Source: Candidatus Solibacter sp.
GTDB taxonomy: Bacteria; Acidobacteriota; Terriglobia; Bryobacterales; Bryobacteraceae
Length of the DNA: 7,061 nt
Assembly (NCBI GenBank): GCA_017883345.1
Contig: JADGNT010000255.1
Location: 1-7,061 of the forward strand
Direction: 5' to 3'
Numbering within the stretch: the stretch's first letter is position 1; the number at the start of each line of letters is the position of its first letter. Shown piece after piece: positions 1 through 6,028 of this stretch. The position numbers and the translations under genes are program-made. Under the pieces are notes generated by a model. It saw only the letters and a list, made by a program, of their open reading frames with translations. It made no database searches and was not told the origin of the DNA.

Positions 1-51
1 CAGGTAAGCTTGCACAAGGCGGAGCCTCATGCCACTGCTAAACTGAAGTGA
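1..51 (+). CDS. possible 3' end of an upstream gene (partial)
   Basis: Frame 1 is open from the window edge to a TGA at 49-51 and would encode a 16-residue tail, QVSLHKAEPHATAKLK. The stop lies 4 bases before the ftsY start, the spacing expected inside an operon. In many bacteria smc precedes ftsY, and Smc proteins often end in a short valine/serine-rich strand plus a variable tail, so the end of smc is a reasonable guess. Sixteen residues cannot establish identity, and the frame could be open by chance. This is inference from position only. Confidence 0.3.
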   Translation, partial: QVSLHKAEPHATAKLK

Positions 52-55
52 TCCC

Positions 56-1006
56 ATGATTCAAACGCTATTCGGCAGTGTCGAGCAGGAACCCAGCCTC
101 CTGGAAAAGCTCAAGAGCGGCGTGCAGAAGACGCGCGCCGGGCTGGTCACCGCGCTCGAAGACACCCTGCAAGGTAAAAAACAGATTGACGCCGATCTGC
201 TCGATGAACTGGAGTCCACCCTCATCTCCGCCGATATCGGCGTGCGCACCACCAGCGAGATCCTGGAAAGCATCCGCCAGCGCGTCGGCCGCCACCAGCT
301 CGCCGACGCGGCCGAGTTGAAGAACCTCATCCGCGAACACCTGCTCGAAATCCTCCAGGCCAGCGAACGCGCTCCGGCGCGCGTCGCCGCTCCCCCGGCC
401 GTCGTCCTCGTAGTGGGCGTCAACGGAAGCGGCAAGACCACCACCATCGGCAAGCTCGCCAGCCGCTTCAAGCACGAACATCGCTCCGTCCTGCTCTGCG
501 CCGCCGACACCTTCCGCGCCGCCGCCATCGAGCAACTGGAAATCTGGGGACAACGCACCGATACCCAGGTGATTCGTCAAAACGCCGGCAGCGACCCCAG
601 CGCCGTCCTCTTCGATGCCGTCACCGCCGCCAAGGCCCGCCAGGTGGATTACGTCATCGTCGATACCGCCGGCCGCCTGCAAACCAAGGAAAACCTCATG
701 CTGGAGCTGCAGAAGATGAGCCGCACCGCCAGCAAGGTGATCCCCGGCGCGCCCCACGAAGTGCTGCTCGTGCTCGACGCCACCACCGGCCAGAACGGCC
801 TCGAACAGGCGCGCAAATTCACCGAGAGCTCCGGCGTCACCGGCATCGTACTCGCCAAGCTCGACGGCACCGCCAAGGGCGGTATCGTCGTCGCCATCGC
901 CCGCGAGCTGAATCTGCCCATCCGCTATATCGGCGTCGGCGAGAAGGTGGAAGACTTGCTGCCCTTCGACTCCGAAAAATTCATCGAATCGCTCTTCGAA
1001 CCATGA
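56..1006 (+). CDS. ftsY: signal recognition particle receptor FtsY
   Basis: FtsY is the membrane-associated SRP receptor GTPase. It docks ribosome-nascent chain-SRP complexes (Ffh plus 4.5S RNA) at the Sec translocon. All GTPase elements are visible in the 316-residue product: a helical N domain (about 10-105), the P-loop GVNGSGKTTT (121-130), the SRP-GTPase insertion motif DTFRAAA (151-157), DTAGR (203-207), AKLD in place of the common TKLD (267-270), and GVGE near the C-terminus (293-296). The acidic A domain of E. coli FtsY is missing, as in most short bacterial FtsY proteins, so membrane contact probably uses the amphipathic N-terminal helix. The ATG at 56 has a weak purine stretch (GAAGTG, 45-50) and gives a standard N domain. 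The stop overlaps the ribD start as ATGA. Codons end almost always in G or C. Confidence 0.97.
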   Translation: MIQTLFGSVEQEPSLLEKLKSGVQKTRAGLVTALEDTLQGKKQIDADLLDELESTLISADIGVRTTSEILESIRQRVGRHQLADAAELKNLIREHLLEILQASERAPARVAAPPAVVLVVGVNGSGKTTTIGKLASRFKHEHRSVLLCAADTFRAAAIEQLEIWGQRTDTQVIRQNAGSDPSAVLFDAVTAAKARQVDYVIVDTAGRLQTKENLMLELQKMSRTASKVIPGAPHEVLLVLDATTGQNGLEQARKFTESSGVTGIVLAKLDGTAKGGIVVAIARELNLPIRYIGVGEKVEDLLPFDSEKFIESLFEP

Positions 1007-2112
1007 CCTCTCAATACATGCGCGAAGCGCTCGACCTGGCGCGCAAAGGCCGGGCCTTGGCCAGTCCCAATCCGCTCGTTGGGGCAATCCTGGTGCGCGA
1101 AGGCGAAGTGGTGGGCCGCGGCTTCCACACCTACGCCGGGCTCCATCACGCCGAAATCATCGCCCTCGCGCAGGCCGGCGAGAAGGCGCGGGGCGCCACC
1201 CTCTATCTCAATCTGGAACCCTGCTCCCACCACGGCCGCACTCCACCCTGCGTCGACGCGCTGATCCAGGCCGGCGTGGCACGCGTCGTCGCGCCCCTCA
1301 CCGACCCAAACCCGCTGGTCGCCGGAATGGGCTTTGCCAAACTCCGCGAGGCCGGCGTCGAAATCGAGATCCCCGCGGAATTCGCCGCCGAAGCCGAGAA
1401 GCTCAACGAGGCGTTCCTCCATTTCATGCGCACCGGCCGCCCGCTGGTCACGCTCAAGGCCGCCATCACGCTGGACGGCAAGATCTCCGCCCCCGACGAC
1501 AATCGCGGCTGGATCACCAGCGAGCGAGCGCGCGAGAGCGTGCAGGAAATCCGTCACGATAGCGACGCCATCCTCACCGGTATCGGCACCGTGCTGGCCG
1601 ACGATTGCCTGCTCAGCGACCGCACCGGCCGTGCGCGCTGCCGCCCGCTCTTGCGCATCGTCATGGATTCGCTGTTGCGCCTGCCGCTGGATTCGAAAAT
1701 GGTGCGCAGCGCCGCCGGCGATGTGCTCGTCGTCACCACCAGCGCGGCCCCCGCCGAACGGCGCAAGCTGCTCGAATCGCGCGGCGTCCAGGCGCTCGTG
1801 TTCGATGGCCCCGGCGGGCGCGCCGACCTGCGCAGCATCGTCGATTGGCTGGGCCGCCAGCGCTATCTCTCGCTGATGATCGAGGCCGGCAGCAAGCTCA
1901 ACTGGACGGCGCTCGAAACCGGCGTGGTGGATCGCATTTTCTTTTACTACGGCCCCAAGATTTTGGGCGGCATGGAAGCGCTCCCCCTCGCCGGCGGCAT
2001 CGGACGGCGCCGCCGCTCCGACGCCATTCGCATCCACAACATCACCATCCATCCCATTCCACCCGACGAATTCGCCGTCGAAGGATACCTTGATGTTCAC
2101 CGGAATTATTGA
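1003..2112 (+). CDS. ribD: bifunctional riboflavin biosynthesis protein RibD (deaminase/reductase)
   Basis: RibD deaminates 2,5-diamino-6-ribosylamino-4(3H)-pyrimidinone 5'-phosphate and then reduces the ribose side chain with NADPH, giving the ribitylamino-uracil phosphate of the riboflavin pathway. It acts in the cytosol. The 369-residue product has both domains. The N-terminal deaminase (about 1-145) has the zinc site H49-A-E51 and PCSHHGRTPPC (73-83; ligands C74 and C83), followed by DPNP (101-104). The C-terminal DHFR-like reductase (about 146-369) has LKAAITLDGKIS, the substrate/NADPH segment DAILTGIGTVLADD, and IEAGSKLN. After LADD the usual proline is replaced by cysteine (DDCLLSDR). 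The chosen ATG overlaps the ftsY stop (ATGA), has no SD, and is probably reached by coupled translation. An ATG at 1018 (residue 6) is a less likely alternative. The 3' end overlaps ribE by 20 bases. Confidence 0.96.
   Translation: MTSQYMREALDLARKGRALASPNPLVGAILVREGEVVGRGFHTYAGLHHAEIIALAQAGEKARGATLYLNLEPCSHHGRTPPCVDALIQAGVARVVAPLTDPNPLVAGMGFAKLREAGVEIEIPAEFAAEAEKLNEAFLHFMRTGRPLVTLKAAITLDGKISAPDDNRGWITSERARESVQEIRHDSDAILTGIGTVLADDCLLSDRTGRARCRPLLRIVMDSLLRLPLDSKMVRSAAGDVLVVTTSAAPAERRKLLESRGVQALVFDGPGGRADLRSIVDWLGRQRYLSLMIEAGSKLNWTALETGVVDRIFFYYGPKILGGMEALPLAGGIGRRRRSDAIRIHNITIHPIPPDEFAVEGYLDVHRNY
2080..2085 (+). promoter_or_regulatory. ribosome binding site that fixes the ribE start
   Basis: GAAGGA lies inside the last codons of ribD, 7 bases before the ATG at 2093. 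It favours that ATG over the in-frame TTG directly before it (2090), and the resulting MFTGIIEELG is the standard riboflavin synthase N-terminus. Confidence 0.7.
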
Positions 2113-2767
2113 GGAACTCGGCACCGTAGTTACCACAGGAGCCACCACAAGAGCCACCACAAGAGACACCACAGGAGCCACCGCCGGATCGCGTCTCTCC
2201 ATCCGCTGCTCCACCGTCCTCTCCGATGCCGCCCTCGGCGCCAGTATCGCCGTCAACGGCGTCTGTCTCACCGTCACCGGACTGCGCCCCGATGGGTTCT
2301 CCGCCGACCTCGCCCCGGAGACGCTCGAGCGCAGCAACCTGGGCGATCTGCGCGCCGGCTCGCGCGTCAACCTGGAACGCCCGCTCTCCCCCAGCGGCCG
2401 GATGAACGGCCACATCGTGCAGGGCCACGTCGATGGCACCGGCGAATTCCTCTCCCTGGATGGACTCGGCGAAGACAACTGGTGGCTGCGCATTCGCATC
2501 CCTGACGAACTGGATCCTTACCTGGTATACAAAGGCTCCATCGCCATCGACGGCATCAGCCTCACCGTCGCCTCGATCGTTAGCGGCGTGCTCAGTGTGA
2601 CCATCATTCCACACACGTTCCGCAATACGACGCTGGGCGGATACCGCCCCGGCGCGCGCGTCAATCTGGAATGCGACATCCTCGCCAAACACGTGGAAAA
2701 GCTGCTGCGCCGGCTGGATCTGAAACAGCCCCTCACCGTGGACAAGCTCCGCGAGCAGGGCTACTGA
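2093..2767 (+). CDS. ribE: riboflavin synthase, alpha subunit type
   Basis: Riboflavin synthase dismutates two 6,7-dimethyl-8-ribityllumazine molecules to riboflavin and the ribitylamino-uracil precursor, the final step of the pathway. The family is a homotrimer of proteins with two similar beta-barrels plus a C-terminal helix. The 224-residue product shows both halves. The N barrel has MFTGIIEELG (1-10), VNGVCLTVT (54-62) and GHIVQGHVDGTG (106-117). The C barrel has KGSIAIDGISLTV (147-159) and IPHTFRNTTLG (172-182). The trimerisation helix follows as VNLECDILAKHVEKLL (190-205). The odd feature is residues 14-29, a TTGA-TTRA-TTRD-TTGA repeat encoded by a 12-base DNA repeat. It lies in the first beta-hairpin, where Bacillus RibE as I recall it has only about nine residues. 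Barrel and active-site motifs look intact, so the protein is probably functional. Its stop overlaps the convergent GxxExxY gene by 7 bases. The gene is named ribE or ribC depending on species. Confidence 0.95.
   Translation: MFTGIIEELGTVVTTGATTRATTRDTTGATAGSRLSIRCSTVLSDAALGASIAVNGVCLTVTGLRPDGFSADLAPETLERSNLGDLRAGSRVNLERPLSPSGRMNGHIVQGHVDGTGEFLSLDGLGEDNWWLRIRIPDELDPYLVYKGSIAIDGISLTVASIVSGVLSVTIIPHTFRNTTLGGYRPGARVNLECDILAKHVEKLLRRLDLKQPLTVDKLREQGY
2132..2179 (+). repeat. 12-base tandem repeat x4 inside ribE
   Basis: Four exact-length units follow one another: ACCACAGGAGCC (2132-2143), ACCACAAGAGCC (2144-2155), ACCACAAGAGAC (2156-2167) and ACCACAGGAGCC (2168-2179). A degenerate start of a fifth follows (ACCGCC, 2180-2185). 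Units differ at only two positions, and the first and last are identical. The length is a multiple of three and the array is in frame, encoding TTGA, TTRA, TTRD and TTGA (RibE residues 14-29). Confidence 0.93.
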
Positions 2768-3177
2768 GAACCACCTTGAATTGACGCCGGCTGGAATCCA
2801 AGGACGATACGCTTCCACTCGACTTTAGGCGTCTGGAAATTGATCAGCAGACAGAGGGTCCGGCCTGAGGCTCGCAGATAGTTGAGACATTGCGCGGTGT
2901 GTTCGTTGGTGAGGCGTTGCGCGCATTTCAGCTCGACCACCAGCACGTCTTCGACGAGGAGATCGGCCAAGTACTCTCCCACATGGTGGCCCTTGTAGGT
3001 TACGGCAAATGAGGCCTGGGCAGTAGCCCGGATGCCACAAAGGCCGAGTTCTCTGAGCAGGGCACGCTCGTACACTTTCTCCAGGAACCCGGCGCCGAGG
3101 GTGTTGGAGACCTCAAAGACGGCGCCAAGCACGCGCTCAGTCAACGAATCATCGTATCCGCGTTCATCCGTGTTCAT
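2761..3177 (-). CDS. GxxExxY protein
   Basis: This 138-residue protein belongs to the GxxExxY family. The family is common in sequenced bacteria, often in several copies per genome, and has no firmly established role; it has been linked to PD-(D/E)XK nuclease-like folds. The naming motif is GFLEKVY (30-36: G30, E33, Y36). A possible nuclease-like core follows: D72 in YLADLLVED, then VELK (E82, K84). HTAQCLNYL (93-101) and LLINF (110-114) are also typical. The length is normal and nothing is broken. The start ATG lies within a 10-base periodic repeat (GATGAACACG, GATGAACGCG) that forms one arm of an inverted repeat and encodes the first residues, MNTDERG. No SD precedes it. The gene converges on ribE, overlaps its stop by 7 bases, and appears to be inserted between housekeeping genes. 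Assignment is firm; function is unknown. Confidence 0.88.
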   Translation of the reverse strand: MNTDERGYDDSLTERVLGAVFEVSNTLGAGFLEKVYERALLRELGLCGIRATAQASFAVTYKGHHVGEYLADLLVEDVLVVELKCAQRLTNEHTAQCLNYLRASGRTLCLLINFQTPKVEWKRIVLGFQPASIQGGSQ

Positions 3178-3262
3178 CAGCGGCTAATATTACTGTGTCG
3201 TCGTCAGCGAACACTTCGCGGAAATATTATTGGCCGCCGATGAACGCCGATGAACGCGGATA
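3155..3262. repeat. inverted repeat enclosing the GxxExxY start region
   Basis: The left arm (3155-3184) and the reverse complement of the right arm (3233-3262) match at 27 of 30 positions, with no gaps. Each arm contains tandem 10-base units of the form GATGAACRCS. The arms are separated by 48 bases that begin and end with AT-rich TAATATTA/AATATTATT and include a small hairpin (GCGAA-CAC-TTCGC, 3207-3219). The left arm supplies the start codon and first codons of the GxxExxY gene. The right arm is non-coding. Repeats of this GATGAACGCGGAT style are familiar to me from other genomes near GxxExxY genes, but I cannot search for copies here. Confidence 0.85.
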
Positions 3263-3277
3263 AAACCACAACACGTG

Positions 3278-3309
3278 CTGGCCTGAGTTGATCTGTGGCC
3301 AGTGCTTTT
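3278..3309 (+). terminator. possible hairpin plus T-run
   Basis: CTGGCC (3278-3283) pairs with GGCCAG (3297-3302) across a 13-base loop and is followed on the + strand by CTTTTCT (TTTT at 3306-3309). No + strand gene ends close by. It might instead end minus-strand transcription from the DHH gene, whose stop is just to the right, but on that strand the T-run is poorer. The six-pair stem and long loop make this a weak call. Confidence 0.25.
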
Positions 3310-3323
3310 CTACCTTCCCGCCG

Positions 3324-4277
3324 CTACGTCTTCAGCTCCGCCACAATCTCCGCCGCGATCTTGCGCGCCTGATCAATTTCCCCCGGCGGGAGGCTGATCG
3401 CCCCCACCCGCGCGTGACCGCCGCCGCCGTAGCGCTCGCAGATGGATGCCAGATTGTGCTTCGGCTCCACCGGTGTCCACGGGTTCGACCCCACGGAGAT
3501 CTTCGTGCGGAAACTGGACGGGCTCACCGATACCGTGTAGGTCGATGCTGGAAACAGGTAGTACGGAATGAACTTGTTGTACCCTTCCACGTCATGGCCC
3601 CCCAGGTCGAAAAACACCACGCCGTCGTCCTGCCGCGCGCGGTCCTGGATCAAATCGATGGATTCCACGTGCCGCTGGTAGAGCGGGGCGTAGAGCGCCT
3701 GAATCTCGGGCTCCGCGACGATCTCCGCCAGTTGGCGGTGCTGCATCCAGCCGATGATTTTCTGCACGATGCAACTGCCTTTGGCGGCTTCGATGACGAG
3801 GGTCAGCTTCATCGCCGGCGCGCCCAGTTCCACCGCCGTTTTGGCGTCCGGATACTGCGCCCCGTCGATGATCAGCGACCAGTGCACCAGGTCGTCCAGG
3901 TCCGGCGCGCGGAAGCCGAAACGGTCGGCGGCCACCCGGCAGATGAACGCGGTGCAGGATTTGTAGCTCGGGTCATAGAGCTTCCGGCCGCTGGTATCCT
4001 GGCGGAAATGCTCCTGGTCTTCGGCGTTGAGGAACGCGCTCTGGTGATGATCGAACCACCAGGTCAGCTTTGGGTCGCTGGAGTATTTGAAGTCCACGAT
4101 GGCGTTTTCGTCGCCATCGAACAGCGCCGGATCGAAAAGTTGCGACGCCGTGTGGGCCATGCCCGTATAGCGGAACTCCGCATCCGGGTGGACCGCGCCC
4201 GCGATGAATCGGCTGAAGTAGGCAGCCGACGCCGCCCCGTCAAAACAGTGATCGTGATACAGCACCCGTGTGAGCAT
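3324..4277 (-). CDS. DHH-family phosphoesterase
   Basis: The 317-residue product has the layout of DHH/DHHA1 phosphoesterases, a superfamily of metal-dependent enzymes that includes RecJ, nanoRNases and cyclic dinucleotide phosphodiesterases. Motif I is HDHCFDG (8-14; H8, H10, D13), motif II VDF (61-63; D62), motif III WFDHHQS (74-80; D76-H77-H78) and the next acidic residue IIDGA (D138). The C-terminal nucleotide-binding DHHA1 element is GGGGHARVG (284-292). No signal peptide or membrane segment is seen, so it is cytosolic. RecJ-specific extra domains and the CBS or GGDEF domains of other subgroups are absent, so the substrate could be a short oligonucleotide, a cyclic dinucleotide or a simpler phosphate; I cannot tell which. 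The start ATG lies seven codons before motif I, so no upstream domain is missing. The SD is poor. The gene is divergent from the dCMP deaminase gene across 50 bases. Confidence 0.88.
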   Translation of the reverse strand: MLTRVLYHDHCFDGAASAAYFSRFIAGAVHPDAEFRYTGMAHTASQLFDPALFDGDENAIVDFKYSSDPKLTWWFDHHQSAFLNAEDQEHFRQDTSGRKLYDPSYKSCTAFICRVAADRFGFRAPDLDDLVHWSLIIDGAQYPDAKTAVELGAPAMKLTLVIEAAKGSCIVQKIIGWMQHRQLAEIVAEPEIQALYAPLYQRHVESIDLIQDRARQDDGVVFFDLGGHDVEGYNKFIPYYLFPASTYTVSVSPSSFRTKISVGSNPWTPVEPKHNLASICERYGGGGHARVGAISLPPGEIDQARKIAAEIVAELKT

Positions 4278-4279
4278 GT

Positions 4280-4290
4280 AGTTTCAAACT
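4280..4290. promoter_or_regulatory. palindrome next to the DHH gene start
   Basis: AGTTT-C-AAACT is a perfect 11-base palindrome, two bases upstream of the DHH gene ATG on the minus strand and within the 50-base divergent intergenic region. It could be an operator or a short hairpin over the DHH translation start. A palindrome this short can also occur by chance. Confidence 0.3.
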
Positions 4291-4298
4291 GAGGAAAA

Positions 4299-4319
4299 CC
4301 TTTCAGCTTGCCTGAAAGG
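4299..4319 (+). promoter_or_regulatory. hairpin covering the deaminase ribosome binding site
   Basis: CCTTTCAG (4299-4306) and CTGAAAGG (4312-4319) form a perfect 8-pair stem with the 5-base loop CTTGC. The likely SD of the deaminase gene, AAGGAAG (4316-4322), has its first four bases in the 3' arm, with 7 bases from AGGA to the ATG at 4328. There is no T-run after the stem, so it is not a terminator for + strand transcription. It is best read as a possible translational control element or a protein-binding dyad. Confidence 0.5.
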
Positions 4320-4327
4320 AAGAAGAA

Positions 4328-4795
4328 ATGCAACTGTATGTTATGCGCGAGATCCCAGGCTGGGACCAATATTACCTCGATATCTGCAAAGTGGTGGCTG
4401 CCCGCAGCAAGGATCCGAACACCCAAATCGGCTGCGTCATCATCGGCCCCAACCACGAAATCCGCTCCACCGGCTACAATTCATTCCCGCGCGGCATCCG
4501 CGACGATGTGCCCGAACGCCTGGTACGCCCCACCAAGTATCTCTGGATCGAGCACGCCGAGCGCAATGCCATCTGCAACGCCGCGCGCGCCGGCACGGCC
4601 ACCGAAGGCTGCACCATCTACGTGGACATCATGCCCTGCATGGATTGCGCCCGCGCCGTGGTGCAGGCCGGGATCACCCAGGTGGTGATTTCCGCCGAAC
4701 GCATGGCCCAGTACTCCAGCGACTACTATAACGAGCACTTCGGAATGGTCGAAGTGTTGTTCCGCGAAGCCAAGGTTGCAATCCGCCGCGTATAG
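4328..4795 (+). CDS. deoxycytidylate (dCMP) deaminase family protein
   Basis: Enzymes of this family convert dCMP to dUMP, the substrate of thymidylate synthase, using a zinc-bound water, and are often allosterically controlled by dCTP and dTTP. The 155-residue product has the zinc site HAERN (76-80; H76 ligand, E78 proton shuttle) and PCMDCARA (103-110; C104, C107). The N-terminal part W-D-x-YYLDICKVVAARSKDPNTQIGC (from about 12) and the variable insert before HAE (GYNSFPRGIRDD, 49-60) are typical of the dCMP/ComEB subgroup rather than of tRNA adenosine or cytosine deaminases. Length is normal. The ATG is supported by AAGGAAG at 4316-4322, which is partly inside a hairpin. It is divergent from the DHH gene and convergent with the zinc-ribbon gene 18 bases away. 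Activity on dCMP itself is inferred from family resemblance. Confidence 0.9.
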   Translation: MQLYVMREIPGWDQYYLDICKVVAARSKDPNTQIGCVIIGPNHEIRSTGYNSFPRGIRDDVPERLVRPTKYLWIEHAERNAICNAARAGTATEGCTIYVDIMPCMDCARAVVQAGITQVVISAERMAQYSSDYYNEHFGMVEVLFREAKVAIRRV

Positions 4796-4813
4796 TGGCG
4801 ATGGCCCGGCGGC

Positions 4814-5032
4814 CTATGGTTTAGGCTCTGGCGGTGCCGTCTCCGCTGGCGCGTCAGGTTCGACCGGCAACGGAATGGCGACATGCCGGTGGAAACGGCG
4901 TTCGCACCGCCGGCAGCGGAACGGCGCCTTGCCGAACGCCATCATGAACGAATCCAGCAGCCCTCGCGGCAAGGAATGCCGGATGTCGGCGCCCCCGCAA
5001 CTTGGACAGCGTAATGTGTTGTCCGAATTCAA
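4814..5032 (-). CDS. small zinc-ribbon protein
   Basis: The product is 72 residues. Two CxxC knuckles, CPSC (9-12) and CRRC (40-43), would bind one zinc ion, with a conserved-looking middle SLPRGLLDSFMMAFGKAPFRCR. The C-terminal 20 or so residues are rich in proline, glutamate and alanine and probably disordered. The only available start is TTG at 5032, preceded by GAGG (plus-strand positions 5038-5041) at 5 bases. Cysteine spacing, basic surface (RCRRCERRFHRH) and the strong SD argue for a real gene. It follows fabD on the same strand after a 60-base gap, so it may be cotranscribed. I recall similar short double-CxxC proteins in acidobacterial genomes, but no function is known to me; nucleic acid or protein binding is a guess. 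Confidence 0.72.
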   Translation of the reverse strand: MNSDNTLRCPSCGGADIRHSLPRGLLDSFMMAFGKAPFRCRRCERRFHRHVAIPLPVEPDAPAETAPPEPKP

Positions 5033-5092
5033 CCGTGCCTCGCCCTAAACCGAGGTTACCACTGTCCGGCGCGATAGAACATCCGTGATGCA

Positions 5093-6022
5093 CTATGCCG
5101 AGCGTACTTTTTCCAGGTCCGCGGGCTCGCCGAACTTGACCCCATCGAGCCCTGGATCGATGTTGCGCAGCAAGCCGGTAAGCACGCCGCCCGCGCCCAC
5201 CTCCACGTAGCGCGCCACACCCTGCCCCGCCAGATAGCGGATGGTCTCTAACCAGCGCACCGGGTTCGGAACCTGTTGATAGACTCCCTCGCGCGCCTCG
5301 GCGCCGGAGCGGATTTCGCGCGCCTGCCAGTTGTTCACCAGCGGGCACGCGAGATCGCGAAACTCCGTGGCGTCCAGGTCGGCGCGCAAGCGTTCCTGCG
5401 CGGGCGCCATCAACGCACAGTGGAAGGGGGCGCTCACCGGCAGCAGCACCGCGCGGCGCGCACCCGCCGCCCTGGCGAGTTCCGCCGCCCGATTCACGGC
5501 GCCCGCGTGTCCGGCAATCACCACCTGGTCCGGCGAGTTCAGGTTGGCCGCGCTGACCACTTCCCCCTGCGCGGAGGCGGCCAGCACCGCGTCGAGTTTG
5601 CCCTCCGGCAGCTTGAGAATCGCTGCCATCGCGCCCACCCCCGGCGGCACCGCGGATTGCATATACTGCCCGCGCTTGCGCACCAGGCGCACCGCATCGG
5701 CAAACTGCAGGCTGCCGGCGGCCACCAGCGCCGAGTACTCGCCCAGGCTGTGCCCGGCGACGTAATCCGGCGCCATGCCCTCCCCGCGCAGCACTTCCAA
5801 CGCCGCAATCGAAACCGTGAGCAGGGCCGGTTGCGTGTTCTCGGTCATCTTCAGTTGATCTTCCGGACCTAGAAAGCACAACCGGGAAATCGCGAAACCG
5901 AGCGCCTCATCGGCCTCCTCAAAAACGCGCCTGGCGGCGGCGTACGTGCCGGCCAGCGCCTTGCCCATGCCGGCAGCTTGAGAGCCCTGGCCGGGGAATA
6001 GAAAAGCAGTTTTGGGTAGCAA
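5093..6022 (-). CDS. fabD: malonyl-CoA:ACP S-malonyltransferase FabD
   Basis: FabD moves the malonyl group from CoA to acyl carrier protein, providing the extender unit for type II fatty acid synthesis in the cytosol. With the start used here the protein is 309 residues, the usual length. It carries FPGQGSQ (9-15), the nucleophile motif GHSLGEY (90-96; S92), the carboxylate-binding arginine in RKRGQ (R117), APFH (198-201; H201) and QQVPNPVRW (249-257; Q250). These residue numbers coincide with S92, R117, H201 and Q250 of E. coli FabD, which strongly supports the TTG at 6022 as start. The in-frame ATG at 6115 would add 31 residues unlike any FabD N-terminus and would span the likely promoter. 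No SD is seen; see the TATAAT entry. No other fab gene is in the window, so it is not in a visible fab cluster. A zinc-ribbon gene follows 60 bases downstream. Confidence 0.95.
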   Translation of the reverse strand: MLPKTAFLFPGQGSQAAGMGKALAGTYAAARRVFEEADEALGFAISRLCFLGPEDQLKMTENTQPALLTVSIAALEVLRGEGMAPDYVAGHSLGEYSALVAAGSLQFADAVRLVRKRGQYMQSAVPPGVGAMAAILKLPEGKLDAVLAASAQGEVVSAANLNSPDQVVIAGHAGAVNRAAELARAAGARRAVLLPVSAPFHCALMAPAQERLRADLDATEFRDLACPLVNNWQAREIRSGAEAREGVYQQVPNPVRWLETIRYLAGQGVARYVEVGAGGVLTGLLRNIDPGLDGVKFGEPADLEKVRSA

Positions 6023-6028
6023 ACAAAA

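Noticed and set aside
950..1010. FMN riboswitch before ribD
   Set aside because: ribD starts inside the ftsY stop, leaving no leader for the aptamer, and no FMN-box-like sequence was noticed.
68..1087. 339-codon minus-strand open frame opposite ftsY
   Set aside because: Shadow of ftsY; composition is repetitive A/G/D/L with no family motif.
925..2499. 524-codon open frame on the minus strand across ftsY, ribD and ribE
   Set aside because: It is antisense to three well-supported genes. The translation is low-complexity A/G/R/V-rich sequence with no recognisable motif, as expected from the complement of GC-rich codons.
3288..4292. 334-codon plus-strand open frame opposite the DHH gene
   Set aside because: Rich in R, V, H and A with no motif, while the minus strand has all DHH and DHHA1 motifs.
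4803..4826. Terminator between the convergent deaminase and zinc-ribbon genes
   Set aside because: Only 4-5 pair stems (GGCC...GGCC; GCCTA...TAGGC) that compete with each other and have no T-run.
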